A stretch of DNA of 64,000 nucleotides, taken from NCBI GenBank assembly GCA_018894105.1, contig CM032129.1, positions 31,823,468 through 31,887,467 on the forward strand, in the 5' to 3' direction. The position numbers and the translations under genes are program-made. This DNA comes from Jacaranda mimosifolia. Its lineage: Eukaryota; Streptophyta; Magnoliopsida; Lamiales; Bignoniaceae. Under the pieces are notes generated by a model. The model made no database searches and was not told the DNA's origin. It saw only the letters and a list, made by a program, of their open reading frames with translations. Below are positions 1 to 9,489 of the stretch, piece after piece; position 1 is the first letter of the stretch; each line of letters opens with the position of its first letter.

Positions 1-481
1 TAATTTTTGATTTATTATTCTCTTCTTTTTTTAACTATATATGATTTATATAACAAGAACAAGTATCTTTGACATGTCACATAATTTGATCAAATTCAGT
101 TTGGGACAATATTTGTATGATCTAAGGCTCGAGAGTCACAATCAGACCATAATGGCTATTCAACTTTCTCTTTTCACGCCTTTTCCAGAATTTTCCAGAA
201 TATATATTCGATTTCAAAGTGAAGGTTCCATTATTCATGTCGTGGGAAATGACAACATAAAATTTCAATATTAGAAATAAATAATATCAAAAGGAGATCA
301 TGAAAAGCAATTAAAAAATACAGTTGATCTCGAATAATTACTATTTAAATAAATTTTTTAGCTAGACTAAATACATCACATCAATCTAATTATAATTTTC
401 GAATAATAAGAAATAGGTCTATAAATTTAACGGTCATTTACACTTTGTCCATTGTAATATGACCTTCAATCTAGTACCAAT
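1..481. other. AT-rich intergenic sequence
   Basis: No gene, RNA or clear repeat seen. The short open frame starting at 41 has no recognisable domain and the composition is that of the surrounding AT-rich DNA. Confidence 0.6.
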
Positions 482-973
482 TAGGACTATTAACGAATCA
501 AACCTTTATCAAATAAATCAAAATTTGAATTCAAAAAATAGATTTAAATTCGAATTCGAATTCAAATATAGTATAATATTTGATATATAATTGAATCCTA
601 ATCAAATTCAATAATATTCGAGTTTGATATTCGATAAAATATTCGAATATATTATTATTATATATTAATATTTTTATTTCTCAAAACTTAAAATTTTGAT
701 GATTTATAGTAATGAAGCCATTGAATAAATCAAGTATTTTCATTTTGTGACTATAATAAAAGGTCAAAAATCAATAAATAATTTAAAATTTAAGTGAAAA
801 ATTGAGTTAATCGAACATTCGAATCAAATATGAATATATCGAATTGTTACTCGAATTGAATTCGAGCCCAAATTAAAATTCGAGTTGAATTCAAATACGA
901 ATATAAATATGAGTAAAATGATCGAATCGAATTCGAATCCTTGAATATTCGATTCGATTCGTTAACAGTCGTA
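482..973. mobile_element. hAT-type MITE, GAATTCGAAT-rich family
   Basis: The ends are inverted repeats: left TAGGACTATTAACGAATC, right (reverse complement) TACGACTGTTAACGAATC. The flanks GTACCAAT (474-481) and GTACGAAC (974-981) match at 6 of 8 bases, consistent with an aged 8 bp hAT target-site duplication. The interior is AT-rich, with many GAATTCGAAT-like blocks and no coding capacity. It appears related to the elements at 26746-27428 and 27717-29041. Confidence 0.65.
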
Positions 974-982
974 GTACGAACG

Positions 983-1400
983 TGATGTGGGAGATTTCCT
1001 CAAAAGACATAAGTGCCCTCATCTCATTTAATATGTAAGGATCCGCGTATTTTTAAATAGGTCAACCCATTTGCCCGACCTGCACCCATGCTGGGACACC
1101 ATCTTAACCCTCAATTTCATGACACGTGCAAGCTTAAGGAGACATTCACGTCAGGCGCCATAGTACACACAGTGCACAAGGGATCACTATAAATACCCCC
1201 ATTTATTAATTGAGAGAGTATCTGAAAGCCATCGTACCAACCTTCATCACTCATATCTCTACCACCCGATCACACGACCTAAAGAACTTTCGACCAAGAC
1301 ACCCGATTTAGCTAAAATATCACTCACCCGAACCCCCGTCTTTGATCAACTATTTGATCATTGATAAATATACTATGTGTCATTTTCTACTACATCAAAA
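983..1400 (+). promoter_or_regulatory. Candidate promoter of the first PYL gene, possibly LTR-derived
   Basis: A palindromic G-box CACGTG (ABA-response-element core) lies at 1123-1128, and a TATA box TATAAAT at 1188-1194 is followed by CCCCC. The stretch CTATAAATACCCCCATTT is also present in the solo LTR at 28296-28955, and the local base composition is less AT-rich than its surroundings, so this promoter may be an LTR remnant. No convincing LTR ends or TSD were found here. Transcription from this TATA would give a leader of about 370 bases before the ATG at 1588. Confidence 0.4.
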
Positions 1401-1587
1401 TGCAAGATTGTGCCGACATGGTATGAGATAAAGATGGTTGACTGAGGAAAACGAACTAATTCTATGTTGAACCTATCTTTTCGAACATTTCAAATGAAGC
1501 CAAAATTCTCACAAATTCCAAGAAATCCTTCTATTAAATTTAGCACACATTTCCACTTCAAAGGCTGCAGTTTCCTTTTTATCCGCC

Positions 1588-2214
1588 ATGGCGGCTAGAC
1601 AGGCTGATCAAATTGACTTACACCTTGAGAAAATTTTCCCTTCAAAAATGCAACAAAATAAAGAGGCCAACAAAACTCACCCCCAAATCGCCGCTGGGGA
1701 GAAAATGAAAACTCTGTACCACAACCACGCGCTTTCCCCAAACCAGTGCACCTCAATAGTTGTTCAAGGCATCGACGCGCCGCTCCCTCTGGTCTGGTCC
1801 TTGCTTCGGAAATTCGACAATCCAAAAGCCTACAAACAGTTCGTGAAGAGCTGCGGCCTGAGCTCCGGAGACGGCGGCACTGGCAGCGTGCGGGAGGTGA
1901 TGATGGTGTCAGGCCTGCCGGCGAAGAGGAGCGTCGAGAGGCTTGATCGCCTCGACGATGATTTGCATGTGATGGTGTTTAGTATTATCGATGGAGATCA
2001 TAAGCTTGTGAATTATCACTCCACCACTACTTTACATGAAGAAGCCGGTGAGAAAGGCGGCGGCGGCGGAGGAGGAGGAAGGACGGTGGTGATGGAATCT
2101 TATGTGGTGGATATTCCGGTGGATAGTTGCGAGGAAGATACGTGTTTGTTTGCTGATACCATAATTGGGTATAATCTTAAATCCCTAGCCAAAGTTACGG
2201 AGAAAATGGCGTAG
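1588..2214 (+). CDS. PYL: PYR/PYL/RCAR abscisic acid receptor, tandem copy A
   Basis: A soluble START-like ABA receptor of 208 residues; ABA-bound PYL proteins inhibit clade A PP2C phosphatases. The core runs from about residue 44 to 207. The gate SGLPA is at 108-112. The expected ligand contacts are present: Lys87 (in FVKSC), Glu117, Tyr143, Glu170 and Asn196. The latch reads HKL (138-140) instead of the usual HRL. A run of eight glycines (157-164) widens the loop before the strand TVVMESYVV. Sequence and neighbours place it in the clade with PYL4-6 and PYL11-13, which is also intronless. The chosen ATG (CCATGG context) gives a 40-residue N-terminal extension; the inner Met40 aligns with the conserved start region of copy B. 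The family assignment is secure; the exact orthologue is not. Confidence 0.93.
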   Translation: MAARQADQIDLHLEKIFPSKMQQNKEANKTHPQIAAGEKMKTLYHNHALSPNQCTSIVVQGIDAPLPLVWSLLRKFDNPKAYKQFVKSCGLSSGDGGTGSVREVMMVSGLPAKRSVERLDRLDDDLHVMVFSIIDGDHKLVNYHSTTTLHEEAGEKGGGGGGGGRTVVMESYVVDIPVDSCEEDTCLFADTIIGYNLKSLAKVTEKMA

Positions 2215-2522
2215 AAGTTGCATAAATCCCGTAATATTTCAACGTCGTAATTTTGTAGGTTTTCTTTTTTCTTTTTCTTTTTTAATCGATTTTAGTTTTT
2301 GGCTGTTACGTATATATGTACTTTTTTACGTATGTCTTTTTTTGGGCTGTGTCGGCGGGTGATGAGTGAATAAAGATGGGGTCCGCATGATATTTTGTCG
2401 GTTATTCGTAAAGTATATGGATAGATACAAGTTGGTAGGTTGGCTGGTTGGTTTCATAATGTGTAGGATGTCAAACTTGATATAGACAATGTTGTAGAAT
2501 TCCAAATATTTTGATAATCCAT
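2215..2522. other. 3' flank of PYL copy A
   Basis: A T-rich tract and an AATAAA-like signal (GAATAAAGAT near 2369) could serve as the polyadenylation region. Nothing else seen. Confidence 0.4.
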
Positions 2523-3002
2523 TTAGGGCTTGTTTGTCTGGGTATATAGGATTAAAAGGGATTAATATATTAGTGATACATAAGCTAAAAATAGTATTTA
2601 AAATTATGTAATTTATTGTTTGCTTGAATTTTAGAAATTAGTGATATCCCATGCTTAATACTATCTAATGTTTGATTGGTAAGATTGCTCAATGTGATTA
2701 TACTTTGTAATGTCCAAAATATCCTAACTTCTAACAAGGTAAAATTTTAAAATTTGGCAGAAGGAGTTGAGGATAGGATTTTTATGAGGGTAAGAATATC
2801 ATTTTCATTCTTTATTAAATCAAATTTGGAAGGATGGATGGATCAAGCCAAGCCACAATTGCTTGATCCATAAACTAGCTTGACCCATGATATTATGTCG
2901 GGCCGCAAAAGTATCATGAGCCATAAAAATATGAAGCAAATAAGAGATAAAATTTGAAAATGGACCTATCAAATTTTATCTAATGAAGCAAATAAGCCCT
3001 TA
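2523..3002. mobile_element. Tourist-like MITE (PIF/Harbinger type)
   Basis: The left end is TTA followed by GGGCTTGTTTG; the right end is CAAATAAGCCC followed by TTA. The TIRs therefore lie inside a TTA target duplication, the signature of PIF/Harbinger MITEs. There is no coding capacity. The same class of ends (GGGCCYGTTTGG) recurs many times in this window. Confidence 0.6.
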
Positions 3003-3897
3003 GTGGTATTCAATAAGTTACATCACAGGCACTATTGCAACTTTTAGATTATTGATTATTTTTCTTAAATTGTACATGGAGAATTTTAATTTACTCATAT
3101 GAATTAGGTTTGGTTTGGCTAAGCTTGTTTTGAGCTTGACATACCTTCTTTTTCTTTAAGGAGCGTGTAAAGGGAAAAGAGCTCTTTTCAATATTTTTTG
3201 TTTGAGTTGTCGATGACAACCACTTGATTTAACCTGACTTGACCTGATCTTACAAGAAGGCCCCTTGCCTTGTGGTTCTCCCCTAAAATATTCTACACGT
3301 GCTATTCTGAAAAATAAGAAGATGTGTTGGTAGATGAGAGCCTATTTTGGGTACACTCGGAAGTATCAGTTCTCAAAAAATTTCTTATTTGTTAAATCAA
3401 TTTTCTAAAATCATGCAAATGTATCAGCATTTATGGATGAAGTGGTGGACAAACTGGCTTGGTAGTCTTGTTCGAGGATTTAACTGAAGTGATCATCAAT
3501 TATTGCTTTCAAACAAGAAGGGAAGACTAGGAACCAAAGAGGAGGGAGGATGTTGATAATTTCTCTAGCACTTTATATATACTTCATTTGGAACGACTTT
3601 TATTCAACTATATATATGCATATTTGATAAGGATTTATAAAAATAGAAGTTTTGTATATTTCTATATTATAACCGTAATGTCATTATTATTACAATATTA
3701 TCGAAATCGTAGTTTTAGAAAAATTATTTCCATTTAAAATTTTTCCTTGAAATATATCAAAAAAAATGGGACTGGAAGAATGTTCATATATATGAACAAA
3801 ATTCATCGAATTATAGAATGTATTCTTAATCGTTCTTGAAGTTATAAAATGATCTCATTTTAATATGTGGTAAGTTGATGATTCATCCTCTTATTAA
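3003..3897. other. Intergenic, nothing recognised
   Basis: AT-rich sequence with no domain-bearing reading frame and no repeat ends that I could pair. Confidence 0.5.
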
Positions 3898-5017
3898 GGA
3901 AAAATATTTTTTTTGTCCTATAAGATTTTTCGGCTTTCAATTTTGTCCTATATGTTGCACCATATCATATTTAGACCTATAAGTTAATAAAAATTTGAAC
4001 ATTTCGTCCCAAAATTGCTGAAATTTGAAATTTTGGCTAGATAATCTGACGTGTGGCGCTGAAGCTTATTGAGTTTGGGGATTTTGCTGAGTTGGCAAAT
4101 TTCCAATTGACGTGGCATCTTGTTGGAAGAGATTTTTGCTGATGTGGATATATAGACACACACACACACACATATATAAGTGTCTCAATTTCATTTTCAC
4201 CCATATATATATGTCTCACACACACACATATAATTACTCAATTTCATTTGCACCCCAAAAAACCAACAAAAAAGTATTAATTTTACTGTTACAATAAAAA
4301 ATATCTCCTCCAAAACATAAACAAATATACCAAAACTCCCTAAAATAAAATTTTAACTATTCTTCAAAATATAACCAAAAACCGATTACATTCCCCAATA
4401 CAATTTTCACATTCTCCAATTTCATTTTTAACATTCATTATTCCAGAACACATATTAAAATCACACAAAAGACATAACATTGCCATAATATTTTAACATG
4501 CTCACACATATTTATATAAATATATATATACATATACCCATCCATCCCTTCCGCCACCCCCACCCCACTACCATCGGACCCCCCCCCCCCCCCCCACCAA
4601 GCACCCAACTGCCATGGTTGGTTGGCCATGGCAGCCATGAGCCAAGTGGCCGCTTGGCAGCTGCCTGGCCAGGGGGAGGGGGGATTAGGTTGGGGGAAAT
4701 TTTCCTTCTTTTTTTTTTTTTTTTTCGCTTTTGATATATTTATTTATTTTATTTCTTTGTATATATAAACATGCCAATCTGGCAACAAAAAAAAAAAAGG
4801 AAAAATTCTATTTAGGTGTTAACTCAGCAAAATCCCCAAATTCTACAAAGTTCGACTTGTCATGTCTAATTTTCCGATGACTTTTGAAATTCTGGCGAGT
4901 TTCAAACTAAATGTGCAAATTTTTTTTAGCATATAGGACTAACTCTGATATTGCTTAACATATATGACAAAATTAAAAGTCGAAAATTCTTATAAGACGA
5001 AAAAAGAGTATTTTTCC
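3898..5017. mobile_element. Long-TIR non-autonomous element (MULE-like)
   Basis: The first 180 or so bases (GGAAAAATATTTTTTTTGTC..., then a GTCCTATA-type block and GGGGATTTTGCTGAG) are mirrored in reverse complement at the right end (...CTCAGCAAAATCCCC to TATTTTTCC). Long, imperfect TIRs of this kind are typical of Mutator-like non-autonomous elements. The interior holds (CA)n near 4156-4170, a poly-C tract near 4580-4595 and T-runs. I could not find a matching 9 bp TSD, so the superfamily is inferred from TIR length only. Confidence 0.5.
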
Positions 5018-6431
5018 TTTTGAAGTTATATTTCCTACTTACGATAAGACATAATTAGATCTCTAGCTATAAAAGGAGTTTGCCATTTGATAGAGAATGT
5101 ATATGGTGGAAGAAAAAACTCTTGTACAAATATCTAAAAACATAATCAGCACTTCGCTTTTTGTAATTTCTTGGAGTGCTCTTACATTTGTTATGGATAA
5201 TATATAACGTCTAAGGTTAGATTTTGTAATATTCTTGTGAAGTGTCACAAAAGTTTAATTTTGAAGTGACATAAGGTTAAACATGTTTTGGTCATTATAT
5301 TCTCTAGAGACCTATTGCAGGTAAAATAATTAGTCTTAGGGGAAAATAACATTCGTAATATGTCTTTAATCTAATTTTTGTTAAATCAAGCTTATATTCC
5401 AACCCGAAATCATTTCTTGTACTATGAATTTTTACTCCCAACAAAGTTTTGTGAAATATTTCAACTTGAAATGAGTGACGAATTCCCAACTCCAATACAA
5501 TTGTGTAGTCGCAGATACGTCCATGTAACAACATTAAATTATTATTATTTTTTATTATACTAGTAGTTGTTGTATGTAATTTTTGCTCGCATAAAACTAT
5601 TTTTTAAATTATTTAAAATTAATATATAAAATAATTTAAATTACGAGTAAAATTAAAATTATGTTAGATGTTTGATATGATAAAGAAAATAATAGAAGAT
5701 AAAATTTTGACAATATGAATTTGTAGGTTTGTGAATTTTGTGAAAAGTACAATTGCAACCTTATTGAATCATCACTTCTAAAAGGCAACTTAAAGGAAAA
5801 TTTTGGAATATTAACAAATTTGGTATTCAAATCATCTGTTTATACTGAATTCTCTATTTTATCCTTTAAACTATATTACTCATTTTAATTGCTGGAATAA
5901 TTGAAAGATAAATTATGTAAAAAACCACAAATAACTTCCACTTTATACACAAAATAATCTTTCTTTTTATAATACTATAGATATATAAATATCAAATACC
6001 GTTGTATTAAAATGTGAGATAATATTGGTGCACACTCCTCGTGATCTCATTTGACACTACATATGACACTGACTTCGTGACCACACTAATTTGGTCAGAG
6101 GCCAAACATATATTCTTGTAACATTTGGTACTATAATATTTAACTCGGGAGATTCACAAATAAATTTAAGAATATTCGATCAGAGACTGAAAGGGTGGAC
6201 AACTTGTGATCACAAATTAAACAATTCCAGGCGGTTCAGACCGTATGCCATTTCACTTATTGCCACGTTGGCTCCATTTCCTATGCTTATGAAGATACAC
6301 GTGGCGTCCACCTGTGTCCTGTAAACATATTATTGCCACGTAATAGATATATGTGACTCACCATATCTTCCATATAGGTATGAATTAATCTAATAAATTA
6401 GAGTAAAGCAAATCTATTTACTTTTGGCCTT
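5018..6431. other. Intergenic, nothing recognised
   Basis: AT-rich sequence. Several open frames under 80 codons lack any recognisable domain. Confidence 0.5.
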
Positions 6432-6439
6432 ATAATTAT

Positions 6440-7055
6440 CACTGTTTAAAAAATTGAATCGAACTGGTCGGACCGTTGGTCGGTTGTTGAACTGGTCAAA
6501 TTTTTTCAACAAATCGAATTTTTTTAAAAAAAGCCATATTTTGTTAAAACTGTTCAACCGACCAATCAGACCGGTGAACTGCTCATGGTTCAATTAAACC
6601 TGACTGGTTTTTTTTTATTTGATTTTTAATGAAATTAATTTTTTTTTAATTTTTTTTGTCTAAATACAAAATTTGAAGCTAAGGTACACCTCACAAGCTA
6701 TCTAAAAATAAAAAAAAGCCTTGATTTAGAGTTTAGACTTTAGAATTAACTAACACATTATTAACTTTAAACTTCAGATTTGAGATATTTAAATTGTTGT
6801 AATGATTTATAATATAAATTATGAAATTTGGATTGTGATGTTAGACAGACAATATCATTTAAGCTCTTTATGTTTTATATTTTGGCATTTTATTAATTTT
6901 TAAGTAATATATAATATAAATATATATACATATTTTGTAACTATGACGTCGCCGTTTAATTGCGGTTCAATTACGGTCCGATCAACAGTTGAACCAGTGA
7001 ACAGTGAACCGATAAGTTTTTCGGTTCAATGAATGATCCAATTTTTCGAACATTG
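6440..7055. mobile_element. hAT-type MITE with perfect 8 bp target duplication
   Basis: The left end is CACTGTTTAAAAAATTG and the right end is TTTTTCGAACATTG (inverted). Flanks ATAATTAT at 6432-6439 and 7056-7063 are identical, an 8 bp hAT-type TSD. Subterminal GGTTCAA/ACCGGT motifs are dense near both ends and the interior is AT-rich and non-coding. Related copies lie at 48906-49496, 51412-51925 and 52158-52697. Confidence 0.8.
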
Positions 7056-7063
7056 ATAATTAT

Positions 7064-7674
7064 TTAAGTTTATCAAAATATTTTGTGAGGAAAATTCTTG
7101 TCCAAGCTTAATTTAATCAAGTTCAACTAATTACATAATATGTATGTACTGCAGTCTGCACATATAACTTTCGGGAAATACTCTGTTGACAAGAGTTTGA
7201 GTTGGATTAATATTTAAATCTGTACCTTGAAACCACAAAAGGAAATTAGGATTATCGGAGTCATCCAGTATTATAGTCAAGTAGCGTGTGAGGACAGAAA
7301 AGCAAAAATGTTGACAAAAAATTTAAGATAATACGGTTATAAATGTAAACTATAGAATATGTATTTATAATATTAGTCATTAAACAAGTAGGTTAATGTT
7401 GATCCAAGTGCCTAATTAATGGATTTTATTTAAACATAATTGACCTAAAGAATATAACCTATCATATTGCATGCAATTCAATTCATCGATTGGATTTGAT
7501 CAACCCAAATATAATTAAAAAAAAAAAGGGGGCCCTAAAGATATTATTGAAATATTTCGCCATCTAGCGTCTATATTTGAAATTATTCAAACTCAGTATT
7601 ATTATATATATTTATCTTGCATTTTTCTTTTTTTATAAATTTTACACCAATCATAGATATGACAAGCTGGAGTC
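7064..7674. other. Intergenic, nothing recognised
   Basis: AT-rich sequence without identifiable genes or repeat ends. Confidence 0.5.
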
Positions 7675-8078
7675 TAGGGATGTAAATGAGATGAGACGAT
7701 TTGTGAACTGTTTGGACTTGACTCGATAAAAGTCCGTATTCAACTCGATCTTTTCAAGCCCGAGTCAAGCCGAGCTCGAGCTTGTCAGTCAAACGAATCA
7801 AGTCGAGCTCAATAATATCCGGCTTGAAAAGCTCGCGAGTTTAAATGAACTTTTTTATTATATATATACACATTTAATTATAATCTAGGCCCATATAATA
7901 AAATTTATAAAGATAACTAAAAAATAATAATAATAATAATAATAATATCAAACGAGTCAAGTCGAGCTTAATAATATCCGGCTTGAAAAGCTCGCGAGTT
8001 TAAATGAATTTTTTTATTATATATATACACATTTAATTATAATCTAGGCCCATATAATAAAATTTATAAAGATAAGTA

Positions 8079-8126
<48 letters not shown>

Positions 8127-8478
8127 TTATTTTTTTATTTTTAGAAAAATATATAACAAAATCATTTAAAAAATTTATCATTATAGATTTTGTATTAAAT
8201 CTAAATGAGCTCGAGTTAATTCAAAATTATACGAGTTCGAGTTTATCCGAACTTATACGAATCGAGTTCTTTTGTTAATTTGTGATAAGCTTTATCAAGT
8301 TAAGTTCAATAAGGCACGCCCGAGTCTTCGTCTATTCCAACGAGCCGAGCTTGAACTTGGATGTTTAGGCTCTACCAAGCTCGGCTCGAGTTCGAGCTCA
8401 CAAATTAATAGATGAGCCGAACTTGAACCTATTAGATTTGGGCTCGGCTCGGTTCGGTTCGACTCGTTTACACCCCTA
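7675..8478. mobile_element. hAT-like MITE (TAGGGRTGTAAA ends) with internal duplication
   Basis: The left end is TAGGGATGTAAATGAG and the right end is CTCGTTTACACCCCTA (inverted). Subterminal GAGCTCGAG/CTCGGCTCG motifs are frequent. Inside, a unit beginning TCAAACGARTCAAGTCGAGC occurs twice, at 7789 and 7948 (period 159 bp), each ending in a (TAA)n tract. The second tract (about 8083-8128) is longer. No convincing TSD remains. Confidence 0.6.
7789..8128. repeat. 159 bp tandem duplication ending in (TAA)n
   Basis: Two nearly identical units, starting at 7789 and 7948, differ by only a few substitutions over about 125 bases. The variable part is the TAA microsatellite at each end. Confidence 0.8.
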
Positions 8479-8851
8479 AGGTGGACACAATTTTTATTAT
8501 GTTACTAATTGGATTGAGTTAAGCTGGACACAATTGTGTGAAATGCTAGAAACATTTACTTAATATTTTAAAAATAAAATTTTAAAATATTAAAGAAAAA
8601 TGAAAAAAAAAAAAACGTGCACAGGATCTGGATGATAACTAATCCATCGTCAATACACGAGCCAACGAGGTTCAACATAAAGATTCAATTTGACTGAGGA
8701 AATCCAAACTTATTACATATGAATATGATTTTCATCTAGCCGACAATTAATTATCAGATGAAGCCAAAATCCTCAGCAGCCCCGAGAAATCCATTTACTA
8801 AATTTAGCACAAACGTCGACTTTTAAGAACTGCAGTTTCCTTTTCTCCACC

Positions 8852-8866
8852 ATGGCGGCTCGCTAA
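8852..8866 (+). promoter_or_regulatory. Four-codon upstream ORF in the PYL copy B leader
   Basis: The reading frame is ATG GCG GCT CGC TAA (Met-Ala-Ala-Arg-stop) in CCATGG context. It aligns with the start of copy A (Met-Ala-Ala-Arg-Gln...), with the leader sequences also alignable (CTGCAGTTTCCTTTT then CCATGGCGGCT in both). In copy B the ancestral start therefore opens only a mini-ORF, 59 bases before the ATG at 8926. Whether it is inside the transcript depends on the unmapped transcription start. Confidence 0.6.
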
Positions 8867-8925
8867 GCTATTCCCGCTGATCAAGCTGACTTACACCTTA
8901 AGAAATTTCCATTTCCCCTTCAAAA

Positions 8926-9489
8926 ATGCAACACCATAAAGAGAATATCCCAAATAAAATTCACCATCGAACCACCGCTGTGGAAAAAATGAAGAGCCTT
9001 TACCACAACCACGCGCTTGCCGCAAACCAGTGCACCTCCATAGTTATTCAGGTGATCGACGCGCCGCTCCCTCTGGTTTGGTCCTTGGTTCGGGAGTTTG
9101 ACAAGCCACAAAGCTACAAACAGTTCGTGAAGAGCTGTGGCGTGAGCTCCGGAGACGGCGGCGCCGGCAGTGTGAGGGAGCTGACGGTGGTGTCGGGGCT
9201 GCCGGCGGAGAGGAGCATCGAGAGGCTTGATTTCCTTGACGATGATATGCATGTGATGGTGTTTAGTATTATTGGTGGCGATCACAGGCTTGTGAATTAT
9301 CGGTCCACCACTACTTTGCACGAAGATGCCACCGGCGGCGGGACGGTGGTGATGGAATCTTATGTGGTGGATATTCCGGCGGGTAGTTGCGTGGAGGATA
9401 CGTGTTTGTTCGCTGATACTATAATCGGGTGTAACCTTAAATCCTTGGCCAAGATTACGGAGAAAATGGCGTGCGAACAAGTCGCGTAA
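8926..9489 (+). CDS. PYL: PYR/PYL/RCAR abscisic acid receptor, tandem copy B
   Basis: A 187-residue ABA receptor, close paralogue of copy A 6.7 kb upstream in the same orientation. The gate SGLPA is at 90-94 and the latch HRL at 120-122 is canonical, unlike copy A. Ligand-contact residues Lys69, Glu99, Tyr125, Glu144 and Asn170 are present. The loop that holds eight glycines in copy A is here only Thr-Gly-Gly-Gly. The C-terminus is five residues longer (CEQVA). The start could be Met1 or Met22, because the conserved family core begins just after Met22. A mini-ORF lies upstream at 8852-8866, and an ACGTG core at 8615-8619 could act in ABA-regulated transcription. Confidence 0.93.
   Translation: MQHHKENIPNKIHHRTTAVEKMKSLYHNHALAANQCTSIVIQVIDAPLPLVWSLVREFDKPQSYKQFVKSCGVSSGDGGAGSVRELTVVSGLPAERSIERLDFLDDDMHVMVFSIIGGDHRLVNYRSTTTLHEDATGGGTVVMESYVVDIPAGSCVEDTCLFADTIIGCNLKSLAKITEKMACEQVA

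Noticed and set aside
41..274. 77-codon open frame on the plus strand
   Set aside because: No recognisable domain, AT-driven composition and no promoter context.
983..1400. Complete solo LTR
   Set aside because: TGATGTGGG at 983 resembles the family's start, but no matching end or 5 bp duplication was found; kept only as a possible LTR-derived promoter.
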